In this document: piece by piece, positions 16,799 through 25,750 of the stretch
How positions within the stretch are numbered: position 1 is the first letter of the stretch
How the letters are laid out: every line of letters starts with the position of its first letter
DNA from: an uncultured Christensenellaceae bacterium
Lineage (GTDB): Bacteria > Bacillota > Clostridia > Christensenellales > Borkfalkiaceae
Length of the DNA: 32,045 nucleotides
NCBI GenBank assembly: GCA_910586675.1
Contig: CAJUJO010000009.1
Coordinates: 21,110 to 53,154, forward strand
Reading direction: 5' to 3'
Notes under the pieces: model-generated
Told to the model about the DNA's origin: nothing
The model's database searches: none
The model's input: the letters and a program-made list of their open reading frames with translations, nothing else
Program-made: the position numbers and the translations under genes

Positions 16799-17929
16799 TT
16801 ATTTTACCTTTTCCTTTAAGCGCGCTGCGCATTCGTTCAACACGTTCGCTGCGATCTCCGCTTCGCTTTCTTCGGTATTCTGGGAAAACGAAATACGAAG
16901 CACGCCGTCCAATACGTCGCTCGGGAACCCGCACGCCGTCATAACGCGGCTGAAACGGTGTTTTGAAGAGCATGCACTCCCCGTTCCGATAATTACCCCG
17001 CGCTCCTCCGACATACGCTGCAACACCTCTCCGCGCAAGCCTTGCGCGGAAACAGTTAAGATATACGGCGTGCCGTTTTGCGGAGAAATCCTAGTAAAAA
17101 CTTGCTTATTCAGCAAATCCCACAATTTTTCGCGGCATCTTTGCAGACGCAGCGCATCCGCATCCAGAGCGGAAAATTTCCGTTCCGCGGCAAAATAGAA
17201 CGACATAATCCCGAATACGTTTTCCGTCCCGCTGCGCAAACCGTTTTCCTGCCCGCCTCCGTAAACAAAAGGAGAAAGCGAACGGACAGTTTTATTTTTG
17301 ACAAGCGCCCCCGCGCCCTTTATTCCGCCGATTTTATGTGCACTTACTGAATACAAGTCGATTTCCTTCGACAGGCGCACGGGAATTTTTCCGTATGCCT
17401 GTACACCGTCCGAATGAACGAGCGTACGCGGATTCTTTTTTTTGACGAGACGGGCAATTTCCGCAATGTCGTTTACGGCGCCCGTTTCGTTGTTCACATG
17501 AACGACGGAAACGAGACTCGTCCTATCGTCTACAAGTTTTACGATTTCTTCCGCCGAAACGCTCCCGTCGGAGTTGAGCGGTGCAAATCTCGGCTCTACG
17601 CCGCGGTTTTTCAGCTCGGTAAAGCTCGCATAAACCGCCGCATGCTCCCCCGCCGTGGTAACGGCGTTTCCGCGCTTTGCACCGCAAAAAATCGCATGGT
17701 TGTCCGCTTCCGTTCCGCAGGAAGTGAAAATCAAATCGAAGCTCAACGGGTCGGCGATATACGAAAGCAGTTTTTCACGCGCCGTCTGCAAAGCCGCGCG
17801 CACGGCAAACCCTCCGCCATATAATGCGGAGGGATTAAAATAACGTTCGGTTAAAAATTCTCCTGCCTTTGCAAGCGCGCCTTGATCGGGGCGCGTCGTA
17901 GCGGCGTTATCGAGGTATATCGGTTTCAT
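16799..17929 (-). CDS. Cysteine desulfurase (NifS/IscS family), partner of ThiI
   Basis: This PLP enzyme removes sulfur from cysteine and carries it as a persulfide. The 376-residue protein has YLDNAATT at the N terminus, TSCGTEADNHA, the PLP lysine in SAHKIGG (K199) and the persulfide-forming cysteine in GTGSACSS (C320). It lies one base upstream of thiI and overlaps the upstream membrane-protein gene as ATGA. B. subtilis likewise has a dedicated desulfurase gene (nifZ) beside thiI, so the likeliest job is sulfur supply for tRNA 4-thiouridine. A broader role in iron-sulfur assembly cannot be excluded. The Shine-Dalgarno site is weak, consistent with translational coupling. Confidence 0.93.
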   Translation of the reverse strand: MKPIYLDNAATTRPDQGALAKAGEFLTERYFNPSALYGGGFAVRAALQTAREKLLSYIADPLSFDLIFTSCGTEADNHAIFCGAKRGNAVTTAGEHAAVYASFTELKNRGVEPRFAPLNSDGSVSAEEIVKLVDDRTSLVSVVHVNNETGAVNDIAEIARLVKKKNPRTLVHSDGVQAYGKIPVRLSKEIDLYSVSAHKIGGIKGAGALVKNKTVRSLSPFVYGGGQENGLRSGTENVFGIMSFYFAAERKFSALDADALRLQRCREKLWDLLNKQVFTRISPQNGTPYILTVSAQGLRGEVLQRMSEERGVIIGTGSACSSKHRFSRVMTACGFPSDVLDGVLRISFSQNTEESEAEIAANVLNECAARLKEKVK

Positions 17930-18522
17930 CTCGTTTCAAATTTGTTTCTGCCCGCCGCACGGACGACGTAATTGAGCAGCATTTCTCTGCATTCGAGAAT
18001 ATATGCCGTTTTTCCGAGCGTAGAAGTATAAATGATGTAAATAAACATTTTTTCTTCGGCAGGCTCTTCGTTCGGCGTACAGTAAACGATTGCCTTTTTT
18101 GAAAAACCCGCAATCGTACGCTCGAACGAATCGTTTTCGCAAAGTCCGATTTTCAGAATTTGATCGGCTTTCAGCGTAATCAAAAACTTCCGCTTCTTCC
18201 CGTTAAACACTTTTGAAATTCTGAGTTCATCCTCCACGAAGGTATAATCGTAACTCAGATTATACCTCTTTTTCATTTTCCAGAAGAGAAAAAACAGAGC
18301 GACCAAGACGGCAAGCAGCCCGAACCATTGAACGAGCGCAAACGCAAGCTGCAATCCTTTGAGCTTCGAGATATATCCTATGACCGCCGAAAAGGAGAAA
18401 AATATATGAATCGCCGCCGCAACCAAAAAGACAATACTGATCACGTGTAAAATCATATACTTTTTCGCTTCGCTTGCGCCTTTACGGGAAATGGCGCTCT
18501 CTTCGTAAAAAGCTTCCCTCAT
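17926..18522 (-). CDS. Uncharacterised membrane protein with two N-terminal helices and a soluble C-terminal domain
   Basis: I do not recognise this 198-residue protein with confidence. It has two hydrophobic segments (about 23-48 and 56-82), a basic stretch, then a soluble domain of about 110 residues rich in beta-strand-like segments (YDYTFVEDELRISKVFNG, RKFLITLKADQILKI). The arrangement resembles small DUF or PH-like membrane proteins of clostridia, possibly DUF6106-like. The start overlaps the carB::dapF stop by one base (TAATG) and the end overlaps the desulfurase start as ATGA, so it is translated within the arginine-sulfur run. It resembles the product at 30175-30630 in plan. No function is inferred. 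Confidence 0.8.
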   Translation of the reverse strand: MREAFYEESAISRKGASEAKKYMILHVISIVFLVAAAIHIFFSFSAVIGYISKLKGLQLAFALVQWFGLLAVLVALFFLFWKMKKRYNLSYDYTFVEDELRISKVFNGKKRKFLITLKADQILKIGLCENDSFERTIAGFSKKAIVYCTPNEEPAEEKMFIYIIYTSTLGKTAYILECREMLLNYVVRAAGRNKFETR

Positions 18523-21500
18523 TAAAATTCGACCTTTCCCTCGTAAATTTTTTCAACATTACCCGTCAGAACGACGCTGCCGTCTGAATGATAGTTGACG
18601 ATAAGGTCTCCGCCTTTGAGCTTAACCGTGATATCGGTGTCCGCTTTGCAGAATCCGCGAAGCACGCACGCAACCGCCGCAGCAGCGGCGCCCGTACCAC
18701 AGGCGAACGTTTCACCGTTCCCGCGCTCCCATACGCGCATTTTTACCGTGGATTCATTTACAACACGTATAAACTCCACATTCGTACGTCTCGGAAAATA
18801 TTTGCTGTTTTCGATTTTCGACCCGAGCACCGCCACGTCTACGTCGTCCACTTTGTCGCAAAAGATGACGCAGTGCGGGTTTCCGAGATTTACGAGCGTA
18901 ACGCGGTATTCCCTCCCTTCGATTTCCATGGGCTGATCGACGATACGATTTCCATTCCAAACGGAAGGAATTTTATCGCCGGCAAGTTCTGCAATGCCCA
19001 AATCGACGCTCGCCGAAGTTACTACGCCGCCGAACGAATAAATGGAGACGTTCTTCACGCCGCTGTTGGTTTCGATCGTCATGCTCTCTTTGGGTACAAT
19101 GCCCGTCTCGTAAAGATACTTCGCAACGCAGCGGATGGCGTTTCCGGCGATATTCCCCTCGCTACCATCCTGATTAAAAATACGCATTTTCGCGTCCGCT
19201 GTTTCCGATTTTTCCATTAAAACGATCCCGTCGCCGCCGATTCCGTAATGGCGATCGACAAAATTGATTGCGAGCGATTCGGGACAGGTAATTTTTCCCT
19301 CCATATCCTCGAAATAGATATAATCGTTTCCGCAGGACTGCATTTTGACAAACTGCAGTCCGAGCTTCTTCGTTCTCAGGTTATTGATATCCACAAGCTC
19401 GGTATTATATTCGGTAAACTTACTTGCGATAATATCGCAGAGCGCATTTGCGGTATCGAGCGAGGTAAGAACGGTAATTCCGAGCAATATCGCATGATGG
19501 TGGAGTCCGATATAGTCGTTAATGGAATCGACGTCCGTTTTTCCCGTATAAATCACGTAATCGATTTTCCCCTCGTCCATGAGACCACAAACCTGCTTGG
19601 TTGCTTTCAGTCTGTCCACGACGGTAACGTCGATTCCGAGATCGGAAATGACCTTTGCTGTACCCGCCGTGGCATAAAGATTACATCCGAGGTCGGCAAA
19701 TTTCTTGGCAATGGAGACAATTTCAAATTTATCCTGATCGTTTACGGTAAAATATACGCCGACGGGTTTTTGCTTGGAGGGATGACACATCTTAAATCCG
19801 GCGGAAACAAGCCCTTTGAATAAAGCTTCTTCGAAGGTCTTTCCGATTCCGAGCACCTCGCCCGTCGATTTCATTTCGGGACCGAGCTGAGAATTTACGT
19901 CGTTGAGCTTTTCAAAGCTGAACACGGGGACTTTCACGGCTACGTAAGGCGAATTGGGATAGAGCCCCGTTCCGTAACCGAGTTTTTTCAATTTCGCGCC
20001 AACCATGATCTTCGTTGCAAGCTCCACCATCGGAACGCCCGTAACTTTGGAAATATACGGGATGGTGCGCGACGCGCGCGGATTCACCTCGATGACGTAC
20101 AGATTATTCTGATAAATAAGATACTGTATATTGATAAGCCCCTTCGTTTTCAGCGATAGCGCAAGCTGCGTGGAAACTTCCACGATTTTTTTGAGCATCG
20201 TATCGCTCAGATGGTACGGAGGATATACGGCGATGGAGTCGCCCGAGTGAACGCCCGCGCGCTCGATATGCTGCATGATTCCGGGAATCAGCACGTCTAC
20301 ACCGTCGGAAATGGCATCGACTTCCAGCTCCGTTCCCATGAGGTATTTATCGCAGAGCACCGGATTTTCGATATGCTGCGATAAAATCACGTCCATGTAG
20401 CGAGAAATATCGTTTTCGGTAAAGGCGATCGTCATGTTCTGCCCGCCGATGACGTAAGAAGGACGGAGCAATACGGGATAGCCGAGCTGTTCCGCCGCGG
20501 AAATCGCCTCCGCCTTTGTCATGACGGTAAGCCCCTTCGGTCGGGCGATGTTGAACTGTTCCAAAAGTGCGTCGAAACGCTCTCTATCCTCCGCCATATC
20601 AACGCTGTCGGCGCTCGTGCCGAGGATGCGAACACCCTTTTTCGCAAGGTATCCGCACAACTTGATTGCCGTCTGCCCACCGAAGGTAATAACTACGCCG
20701 TACGGCTTTTCGATATCGATGACGTTCTGCACGTCCTCGGGCGTAAGCGGTTCAAAGTACAGCCTGTCCGCCGTATCGAAGTCGGTGGAAACCGTTTCGG
20801 GATTGTTATTGATGATGACGACCTCGTAGCCGAGCTCTTTGAGCGTCCATACGCAATGAACGGACGAATAGTCGAATTCTATGCCCTGCCCGATCCGGAT
20901 AGGTCCCGAACCGATTACGATGATTCTCTTTTTCGTGCTCTGTAAAACGAACGGTTTCGCCTCGTCGTGTTCGATCTCGTCATAAGTGGAATAGAAATAC
21001 GGCGTCTGCGCGGAAAACTCCGCGGCACAGGTATCGACCATTTTATAAACGGCGCGGCGGTGCATAGACACGGGATTGCCACTGATGCTTTCCAGGCTTT
21101 TATCCGAATAGCCGAGACGCTTGCCTTCGAGATATTGCGCGCGAGATAGCTTTGTCCCCGCGATTTTCTCTTCAAAATCGGCAAGATTCTTGAGTTTGTT
21201 GAGGAACCAGCGGTCAATTTTCGTCGTATCGAAAATGTCGTCGACGGAAATTCCCGCTTTGATCGCCGCAAAAACGGAAAACAAGCGCTCGTCCGTCGTC
21301 TTTTTGATTTCTTCGCGGAGTTCGTCTGCGGTCAGATTTTCAAATTTCGGGCTGTTCAGCGTAGACAGAGAAATTTCCGCGCCGCGAACGGCTTTCATGA
21401 TTGCCTGCTCGAACGAAGAGCCGATCGCCATCACTTCCCCCGTCGCCTTCATGCGCGAACCCAATGTCCGCCCTGCATACAGGAATTTATCGAACGGCCA

Positions 21501-22577
21501 CTTTGGAAGCTTGACGACGACGTAGTCAATCGTCGGCTCAAAGCAAGCATACGTTTTGCCCGTAACGTCGTTACGGATTTCGTCGAGCGTATAACCGAGT
21601 GCAATTTTCGTCGCGACCTTTGCGATGGGATATCCCGTCGCCTTACTCGCAAGCGCCGAAGAGCGCGAAACGCGCGGATTGACTTCGATCACAGCGTATT
21701 CGAAACTCTCGGGGTGGAGCGCAAACTGACAGTTGCACCCTCCCTCTATTCCAAGTTCGGTAATAATGTTCAAGGATGCGGTGCGAAGCATTTGATATTC
21801 TTTATCGGAAAGCGTAACGGCGGGCGCCAGCACGATGGAATCGCCCGTATGCACGCCGACGGGGTCAAAGTTTTCCATCGAGCAGACGGTAATCACATTG
21901 CCCGCACCGTCGCGCAGCACCTCGAACTCGATTTCCTTCCATCCGCCGATATACTTTTCAATCAGCACCTGCGTGATGGGAGAAAGCATTAATCCGTTAT
22001 GGGAAATCAGGCGGAGTTCCTCTTCGTCGTGCGCTACGCCGCCGCCCGCGCCGCCGAGCGTAAACGCAGGGCGCACGATAACCGGATAACCGAGCTTCTC
22101 GGCAATCTTTACGCACTCCTCGACGGTATATGCAATATCGGAAGGGACAACGGGCTGATTGATTTTTTGCATCGTCTCCTTAAACAGCTCGCGGTCTTCC
22201 GCCCTGTCGATGGCGTCCAATTTCGTACCGATGAGCTTTACGCCCCACTCGTCGAGAAAGCCGTCCTTTGCGAGCTTGCATCCCATCGTAAGTCCGGTCT
22301 GTCCGCCCAGCGAAGCCAGGAGCGAATCGGGGCGCTCTTTGATGATGATACGCTTTAAGCTGTCTTCCGTGAGCGGTTCGAGGTAAATCTCGTCGGCAAG
22401 CATTTTATCGGTCATGATCGTCGCGGGATTGGAATTGCAGAGCACGACATTCACGCCCGCGTCTTTGAGCACGCGACACGCCTGCGCACCTGCGTAGTCG
22501 AATTCCGCAGCCTGTCCGATCACGATAGGACCGGATCCGATCACAAGTACTTTTTTTATATCGCTTCTCTTCGGCAT
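18522..22577 (-). CDS. carB: Fusion: carbamoyl-phosphate synthase large subunit (CarB) - diaminopimelate epimerase-like domain (DapF)
   Basis: One uninterrupted frame encodes 1351 residues. Residues 1 to about 1073 form a complete CarB: two ATP-grasp synthetase halves (starting VLVIGSGPIVIGQAAEFDYAG and IIVIGSGPIRIGQGIEFDYS), the oligomerisation region between them, and the methylglyoxal-synthase-like regulatory domain ending near ALCDIIASKF. From about 1074 (LQFVKMQSCGNDYIYF) to the end is a full-length DapF-like domain with FNQDGSEGN, LGNPHCVIF, RTNVEF, WERGNGETFACGTG (second catalytic Cys about 1293) and the terminal EGKVEF. In the first catalytic motif, where DapF usually reads CGNxxRC, this protein reads AGNAIRC, so that Cys is Ala (about 1144; codon at 19146-19148). 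The join has no obvious linker. AAGGAG precedes ATG 22577. CarB makes carbamoyl phosphate with CarA; activity of the DapF part is uncertain. Confidence 0.93.
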   Translation of the reverse strand: MPKRSDIKKVLVIGSGPIVIGQAAEFDYAGAQACRVLKDAGVNVVLCNSNPATIMTDKMLADEIYLEPLTEDSLKRIIIKERPDSLLASLGGQTGLTMGCKLAKDGFLDEWGVKLIGTKLDAIDRAEDRELFKETMQKINQPVVPSDIAYTVEECVKIAEKLGYPVIVRPAFTLGGAGGGVAHDEEELRLISHNGLMLSPITQVLIEKYIGGWKEIEFEVLRDGAGNVITVCSMENFDPVGVHTGDSIVLAPAVTLSDKEYQMLRTASLNIITELGIEGGCNCQFALHPESFEYAVIEVNPRVSRSSALASKATGYPIAKVATKIALGYTLDEIRNDVTGKTYACFEPTIDYVVVKLPKWPFDKFLYAGRTLGSRMKATGEVMAIGSSFEQAIMKAVRGAEISLSTLNSPKFENLTADELREEIKKTTDERLFSVFAAIKAGISVDDIFDTTKIDRWFLNKLKNLADFEEKIAGTKLSRAQYLEGKRLGYSDKSLESISGNPVSMHRRAVYKMVDTCAAEFSAQTPYFYSTYDEIEHDEAKPFVLQSTKKRIIVIGSGPIRIGQGIEFDYSSVHCVWTLKELGYEVVIINNNPETVSTDFDTADRLYFEPLTPEDVQNVIDIEKPYGVVITFGGQTAIKLCGYLAKKGVRILGTSADSVDMAEDRERFDALLEQFNIARPKGLTVMTKAEAISAAEQLGYPVLLRPSYVIGGQNMTIAFTENDISRYMDVILSQHIENPVLCDKYLMGTELEVDAISDGVDVLIPGIMQHIERAGVHSGDSIAVYPPYHLSDTMLKKIVEVSTQLALSLKTKGLINIQYLIYQNNLYVIEVNPRASRTIPYISKVTGVPMVELATKIMVGAKLKKLGYGTGLYPNSPYVAVKVPVFSFEKLNDVNSQLGPEMKSTGEVLGIGKTFEEALFKGLVSAGFKMCHPSKQKPVGVYFTVNDQDKFEIVSIAKKFADLGCNLYATAGTAKVISDLGIDVTVVDRLKATKQVCGLMDEGKIDYVIYTGKTDVDSINDYIGLHHHAILLGITVLTSLDTANALCDIIASKFTEYNTELVDINNLRTKKLGLQFVKMQSCGNDYIYFEDMEGKITCPESLAINFVDRHYGIGGDGIVLMEKSETADAKMRIFNQDGSEGNIAGNAIRCVAKYLYETGIVPKESMTIETNSGVKNVSIYSFGGVVTSASVDLGIAELAGDKIPSVWNGNRIVDQPMEIEGREYRVTLVNLGNPHCVIFCDKVDDVDVAVLGSKIENSKYFPRRTNVEFIRVVNESTVKMRVWERGNGETFACGTGAAAAAVACVLRGFCKADTDITVKLKGGDLIVNYHSDGSVVLTGNVEKIYEGKVEF

Positions 22578-22578
22578 A

Positions 22579-23640
22579 TTATTTCTCCTTTTTCATGCGT
22601 GCGATAAATTCGTCGAACAAATAATTGGCATCGTGCGGTCCCCCGCAAGCCTCCGGATGAAACTGCACCGTAAAGGCGTTGTATTCGGGATAATCCATCC
22701 CCTCGCAAGTTCCGTCGTTACCGTTGATAAAGCTGAGCACGCCGCCCTTTACAGAATCGCTCACAACCTCGTAGCCGTGATTCTGGCTGGATATGAACAC
22801 CTTGCCGACGGAAAGCTGTTTCACCGGTTGATTGGCGCCGCGGTGCCCGTACTTCATTTTGCGCGTCTGCCCGCCCATTGCGAGCGCGAACAGCTGATGT
22901 CCGAGACATATCCCGAAAATAGGCTTCTTGCCGATAAGCTTTCGGATATTTTCTATCAATTCGGTATTCTCGGCAGGATCGCCGGGTCCGTTCGTGAGCA
23001 TAATGCCGTCCGGGTCGAGCTTTAATACCTCCTCCGCCGTGCAGTTTTCGGGAACCACGGTAACGCGGCATCCGCGCTTCAACAACTCGCGCTCGATATT
23101 TCCCTTTGCGCCGAAATCGTAAAGCACGACATTCAGTCCGTTCTCTTTCCCCTTCACGCCGCACTCGGCGGATGTTACGGCTTTGACCGCGTTCTTGATT
23201 TTATAGCGTTTCAATTCGGTAAAGTCCTGCAAGGGCTTAAAGGTGATCGCCGCGTTCATGACGCCCGACTCGCGTACGGTGCGGGTAAGCTCGCGCGTGT
23301 CCACCCCGTAAACGGCGGGGATCCCCTGCTCTTTCAGGTATTCTTCCAACGTCATGCGGCAACGGAAATTGCTCGGTTTATCGCACTTTTCTCGCACGAT
23401 ATAGGCGGTGAGCCAACACTTTTTGCTTTCGGAATCGTCGGGAATGATCCCGTAATTCCCGATAAGCGGAAAGGTTTGCGTTACGATTTGCCCGTAATAA
23501 CTGGGATCGGTAAGCGTTTCGATGTAACCCGTCATTCCTGTGGTAAAGACGAGTTCCCCGATAACTTCCCGTTCGGCGCCGAAAGAATATCCTTCAAACA
23601 CCTTTCCGTTTTGGAGCGTTACATAAACTTTTTTATCCAT
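22579..23640 (-). CDS. carA: Carbamoyl-phosphate synthase small subunit CarA
   Basis: CarA hydrolyses glutamine and channels ammonia to CarB for carbamoyl phosphate, used by arginine and pyrimidine synthesis. The 353-residue protein has the CarA N-terminal domain (GELVFTTGMTGYIETLTDPSY about 28-48) and a class I glutamine amidotransferase domain with GICLGHQ (Cys about 245) and QFHPE (His about 328, Glu about 330). GGAGAGAGG precedes ATG 23640. It ends one base before the carB::dapF start and follows argF by 24 bases, so this copy is tied to the arginine pathway by position. Confidence 0.97.
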   Translation of the reverse strand: MDKKVYVTLQNGKVFEGYSFGAEREVIGELVFTTGMTGYIETLTDPSYYGQIVTQTFPLIGNYGIIPDDSESKKCWLTAYIVREKCDKPSNFRCRMTLEEYLKEQGIPAVYGVDTRELTRTVRESGVMNAAITFKPLQDFTELKRYKIKNAVKAVTSAECGVKGKENGLNVVLYDFGAKGNIERELLKRGCRVTVVPENCTAEEVLKLDPDGIMLTNGPGDPAENTELIENIRKLIGKKPIFGICLGHQLFALAMGGQTRKMKYGHRGANQPVKQLSVGKVFISSQNHGYEVVSDSVKGGVLSFINGNDGTCEGMDYPEYNAFTVQFHPEACGGPHDANYLFDEFIARMKKEK

Positions 23641-23664
23641 GCGTATTTCCTCTCTCCTTCCGAA

Positions 23665-24567
23665 TCATTTCATCAATTTACACATGACGGCCTTCTGCGC
23701 GTGCAGCCTGTTTTCCGCTTCTTCAAATATTTCATCCGCGTGCGCTTCGAATACGTCCGCCGTGATTTCCTCGCCGCGATGCGCGGGAAGGCAGTGCAGA
23801 ACCATGGCGTCCTTTTTTGCCGCGCGCATGATGTCGGCGTTGATTTGAAAACCCGAAAACGCCTTGATCCGCTTTTCCTTCTCCTCTTCCTGCCCCATAG
23901 AAGCCCACACGTCTGTATAGAGCACGTCCGCATTCTTCGCCGCCTCGGCGACGTCTTCCGTCATCATAAACTCGCCGTTTTCCTTCGCCCATTTCACGAG
24001 CGCGGCATCCGGTTCGTATCCCTTCGGGCAGGCGATAGAGAATTTCATGCCCGTCTTAACGGCTCCCACCATGAGCGAATGGGCCATATTATTGCCGTCG
24101 CCGATAAAGCACAGCTTCAAGCCCTTAAACGCCCCCTTGTGCTCGCGGACGGTCATGAGGTCGGCAAGCACCTGGCAAGGGTGGCAGTAGTCTGTAAGCC
24201 CGTTGATGACGGGAATGCTGCCGTATTTTGCGAGGTCTTCGACCTCCTTTTGCTCGAACGTACGAATCATGATGCCGTCGAGATAGCGCGATAAGACGCG
24301 CGCGGTATCTTCTACCGGCTCGCCGCGCCCGATCTGCAAATCGCGGTTGCTCAAAAACAGCGCGTAGCCGCCCAGCTCGTACATCCCCGTTTCAAAAGAT
24401 ACGCGCGTACGGGTGGAAGATTTCTGAAAAATCATCCCCAGCTTCTTGCCTTTCAGATATTCTCCGCGGATGCCGTTTTTACGCTCATATTTGAGCTGGT
24501 CTGCAAGATTGAGCACAGAAAGCAGTTCTTCGCGCGATAAATCGCCCAATTTCAATAAGTGTTTCAT
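23665..24567 (-). CDS. argF: Ornithine carbamoyltransferase ArgF
   Basis: ArgF joins carbamoyl phosphate and ornithine to give citrulline. The 300-residue protein has the carbamoyl-phosphate motif STRTR (51-55), the HPCQ motif (H129-Q132), and the ornithine-side motifs DVWASMG (about 219-225) and HCLP (258-261). I chose ATG 24567, which overlaps the argD stop as ATGA and begins the conserved domain (MKHLLKLGDLS). The frame is open further upstream, but that part reads as non-homologous sequence inside argD. Its place between argD and carA fits an anabolic rather than an arginine-deiminase-type enzyme. Confidence 0.96.
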   Translation of the reverse strand: MKHLLKLGDLSREELLSVLNLADQLKYERKNGIRGEYLKGKKLGMIFQKSSTRTRVSFETGMYELGGYALFLSNRDLQIGRGEPVEDTARVLSRYLDGIMIRTFEQKEVEDLAKYGSIPVINGLTDYCHPCQVLADLMTVREHKGAFKGLKLCFIGDGNNMAHSLMVGAVKTGMKFSIACPKGYEPDAALVKWAKENGEFMMTEDVAEAAKNADVLYTDVWASMGQEEEKEKRIKAFSGFQINADIMRAAKKDAMVLHCLPAHRGEEITADVFEAHADEIFEEAENRLHAQKAVMCKLMK

Positions 24568-25730
24568 GATTTCAATACCTCTCTTAATATGGTAAGACCT
24601 TCGTCCATTTCCCTTTTCGTAATGTTCAGCGGGGGCACGAGCCTCAGCCGATCGTGCGCGGTAAGCACAAGCAAACCGCCTTCCAGACATTTTTTCGCAA
24701 TTTCCTTGGCGCTTGCTTCTACGGAAAGTCCGATCATAAAGCCCAGACCCGTTACTTCTTTCACTCCGTCGAATGCTTTCAGTTTAGCGCGCATGTAAGC
24801 GCTCTTGCCCTGTACTTCCAGAAGAAAGTCTTCGGTTATGCGACTTATCACGTTGAGCGCCGCCGCACAGCAGACGGGATTTCCTCCGAACGTCGAACCG
24901 TGGTCGCCCGCGCCGAGCACGTGCTCCGTCTTATCGAAAAACAAACACGCGCCGATGGGAAGTCCGCCCGCAAGCCCCTTCGCCGTCGTAACCAGATCGG
25001 GAATAATACCGTAATGTTCATAGGAGAACAGCTTTCCCGTTCTTCCGTTTCCCGATTGCACTTCGTCGCAGATGAGAAGAATATCTCTTTCCCTGCAAAA
25101 TTCAAAGAGCGCCGTTACGAAATTTTTATCGAGCGCATTGACGCCACTCTCGCCCTGCACACACTCGATTGCGACGGCACAGGTAGCTCCGTCCGCTTTT
25201 TTCCGAATATCCGACATGCTTGCTTCGGCGTAATCGAAACCTTCGGCAAACGGTCCGAAATATTTATGGAATGCCTCCTGTCCCGTCGCCGTAAGCGTAA
25301 AGAGCGTCCGCCCATGAAAGCTGTTTTTCAGCGTTATGATTTTATACCGTCCCGCGCCGTATTGGTCGAAGGAATATTTCCGCGCCGCTTTGAATGCGCA
25401 CTCATTGGCTTCCGCGCCCGAATTGCCGAAAAAGGCGCGTTTTGCCCCCGTCCGCTCGCAAAGCATTTGCGCGAGCCGCGCCTGCGGTTCGCAGTAATAA
25501 TAATTGCTGTTGTGTTGAATTTTATCCAGCTGTGCAATAACCGCCGCCTTCCACGCCTCGTCGTTCACACCGAAAATATTGACGGCGATGCCCGCCCCGA
25601 AGTCGATATATTCCCTGCCTTCCGTATCGACGAGGGTCGCGCCTTGCCCGCGCTCGAACGCGATGGGATAACGTGAAAAGGTTTCCGCATGATATGCGTC
25701 GTCAAGTTTTTTTATCTCTTTGAAATTCAT
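24564..25730 (-). CDS. argD: Acetylornithine aminotransferase ArgD
   Basis: ArgD transaminates N-acetylglutamate semialdehyde to N-acetylornithine. The 388-residue class III PLP aminotransferase shows YIDFGAGIAV, FGNSGAEANECAFK, SFHGRT, the cofactor aspartate in CDEVQSGNGRTG (221-232), the PLP lysine in TTAKGLAGG (K251), and GSTFGGNPVC. AAGGG lies seven bases before ATG 25730. A terminator-like hairpin in the 40-base gap after argB may reduce its transcription. Many ArgD enzymes also act on succinyl-diaminopimelate; that second role cannot be read from the sequence. Confidence 0.95.
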   Translation of the reverse strand: MNFKEIKKLDDAYHAETFSRYPIAFERGQGATLVDTEGREYIDFGAGIAVNIFGVNDEAWKAAVIAQLDKIQHNSNYYYCEPQARLAQMLCERTGAKRAFFGNSGAEANECAFKAARKYSFDQYGAGRYKIITLKNSFHGRTLFTLTATGQEAFHKYFGPFAEGFDYAEASMSDIRKKADGATCAVAIECVQGESGVNALDKNFVTALFEFCRERDILLICDEVQSGNGRTGKLFSYEHYGIIPDLVTTAKGLAGGLPIGACLFFDKTEHVLGAGDHGSTFGGNPVCCAAALNVISRITEDFLLEVQGKSAYMRAKLKAFDGVKEVTGLGFMIGLSVEASAKEIAKKCLEGGLLVLTAHDRLRLVPPLNITKREMDEGLTILREVLKS

Positions 25731-25750
25731 ATAAAGCCCTTCAAAACCGT

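Noticed and set aside
19330..19390. Sequencing frameshift creating an artificial carB-dapF fusion
   Set aside because: Both domains lie in one frame with conserved residues up to the join, and no stop codon or duplicated or missing base is apparent. It cannot be fully excluded without reads.
24568..24690. Upstream extension of argF to an ATG at 24690
   Set aside because: The extra 41 residues are Arg-rich and unlike ArgF, and lie inside argD; the ATGA-coupled ATG at 24567 begins the conserved domain.
24654..25676. Long open frame (340 codons) on the plus strand opposite argD
   Set aside because: The protein is rich in Arg, Phe and His with no domain sense, and the opposite strand encodes a complete, motif-bearing ArgD. 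It is a codon-bias shadow.
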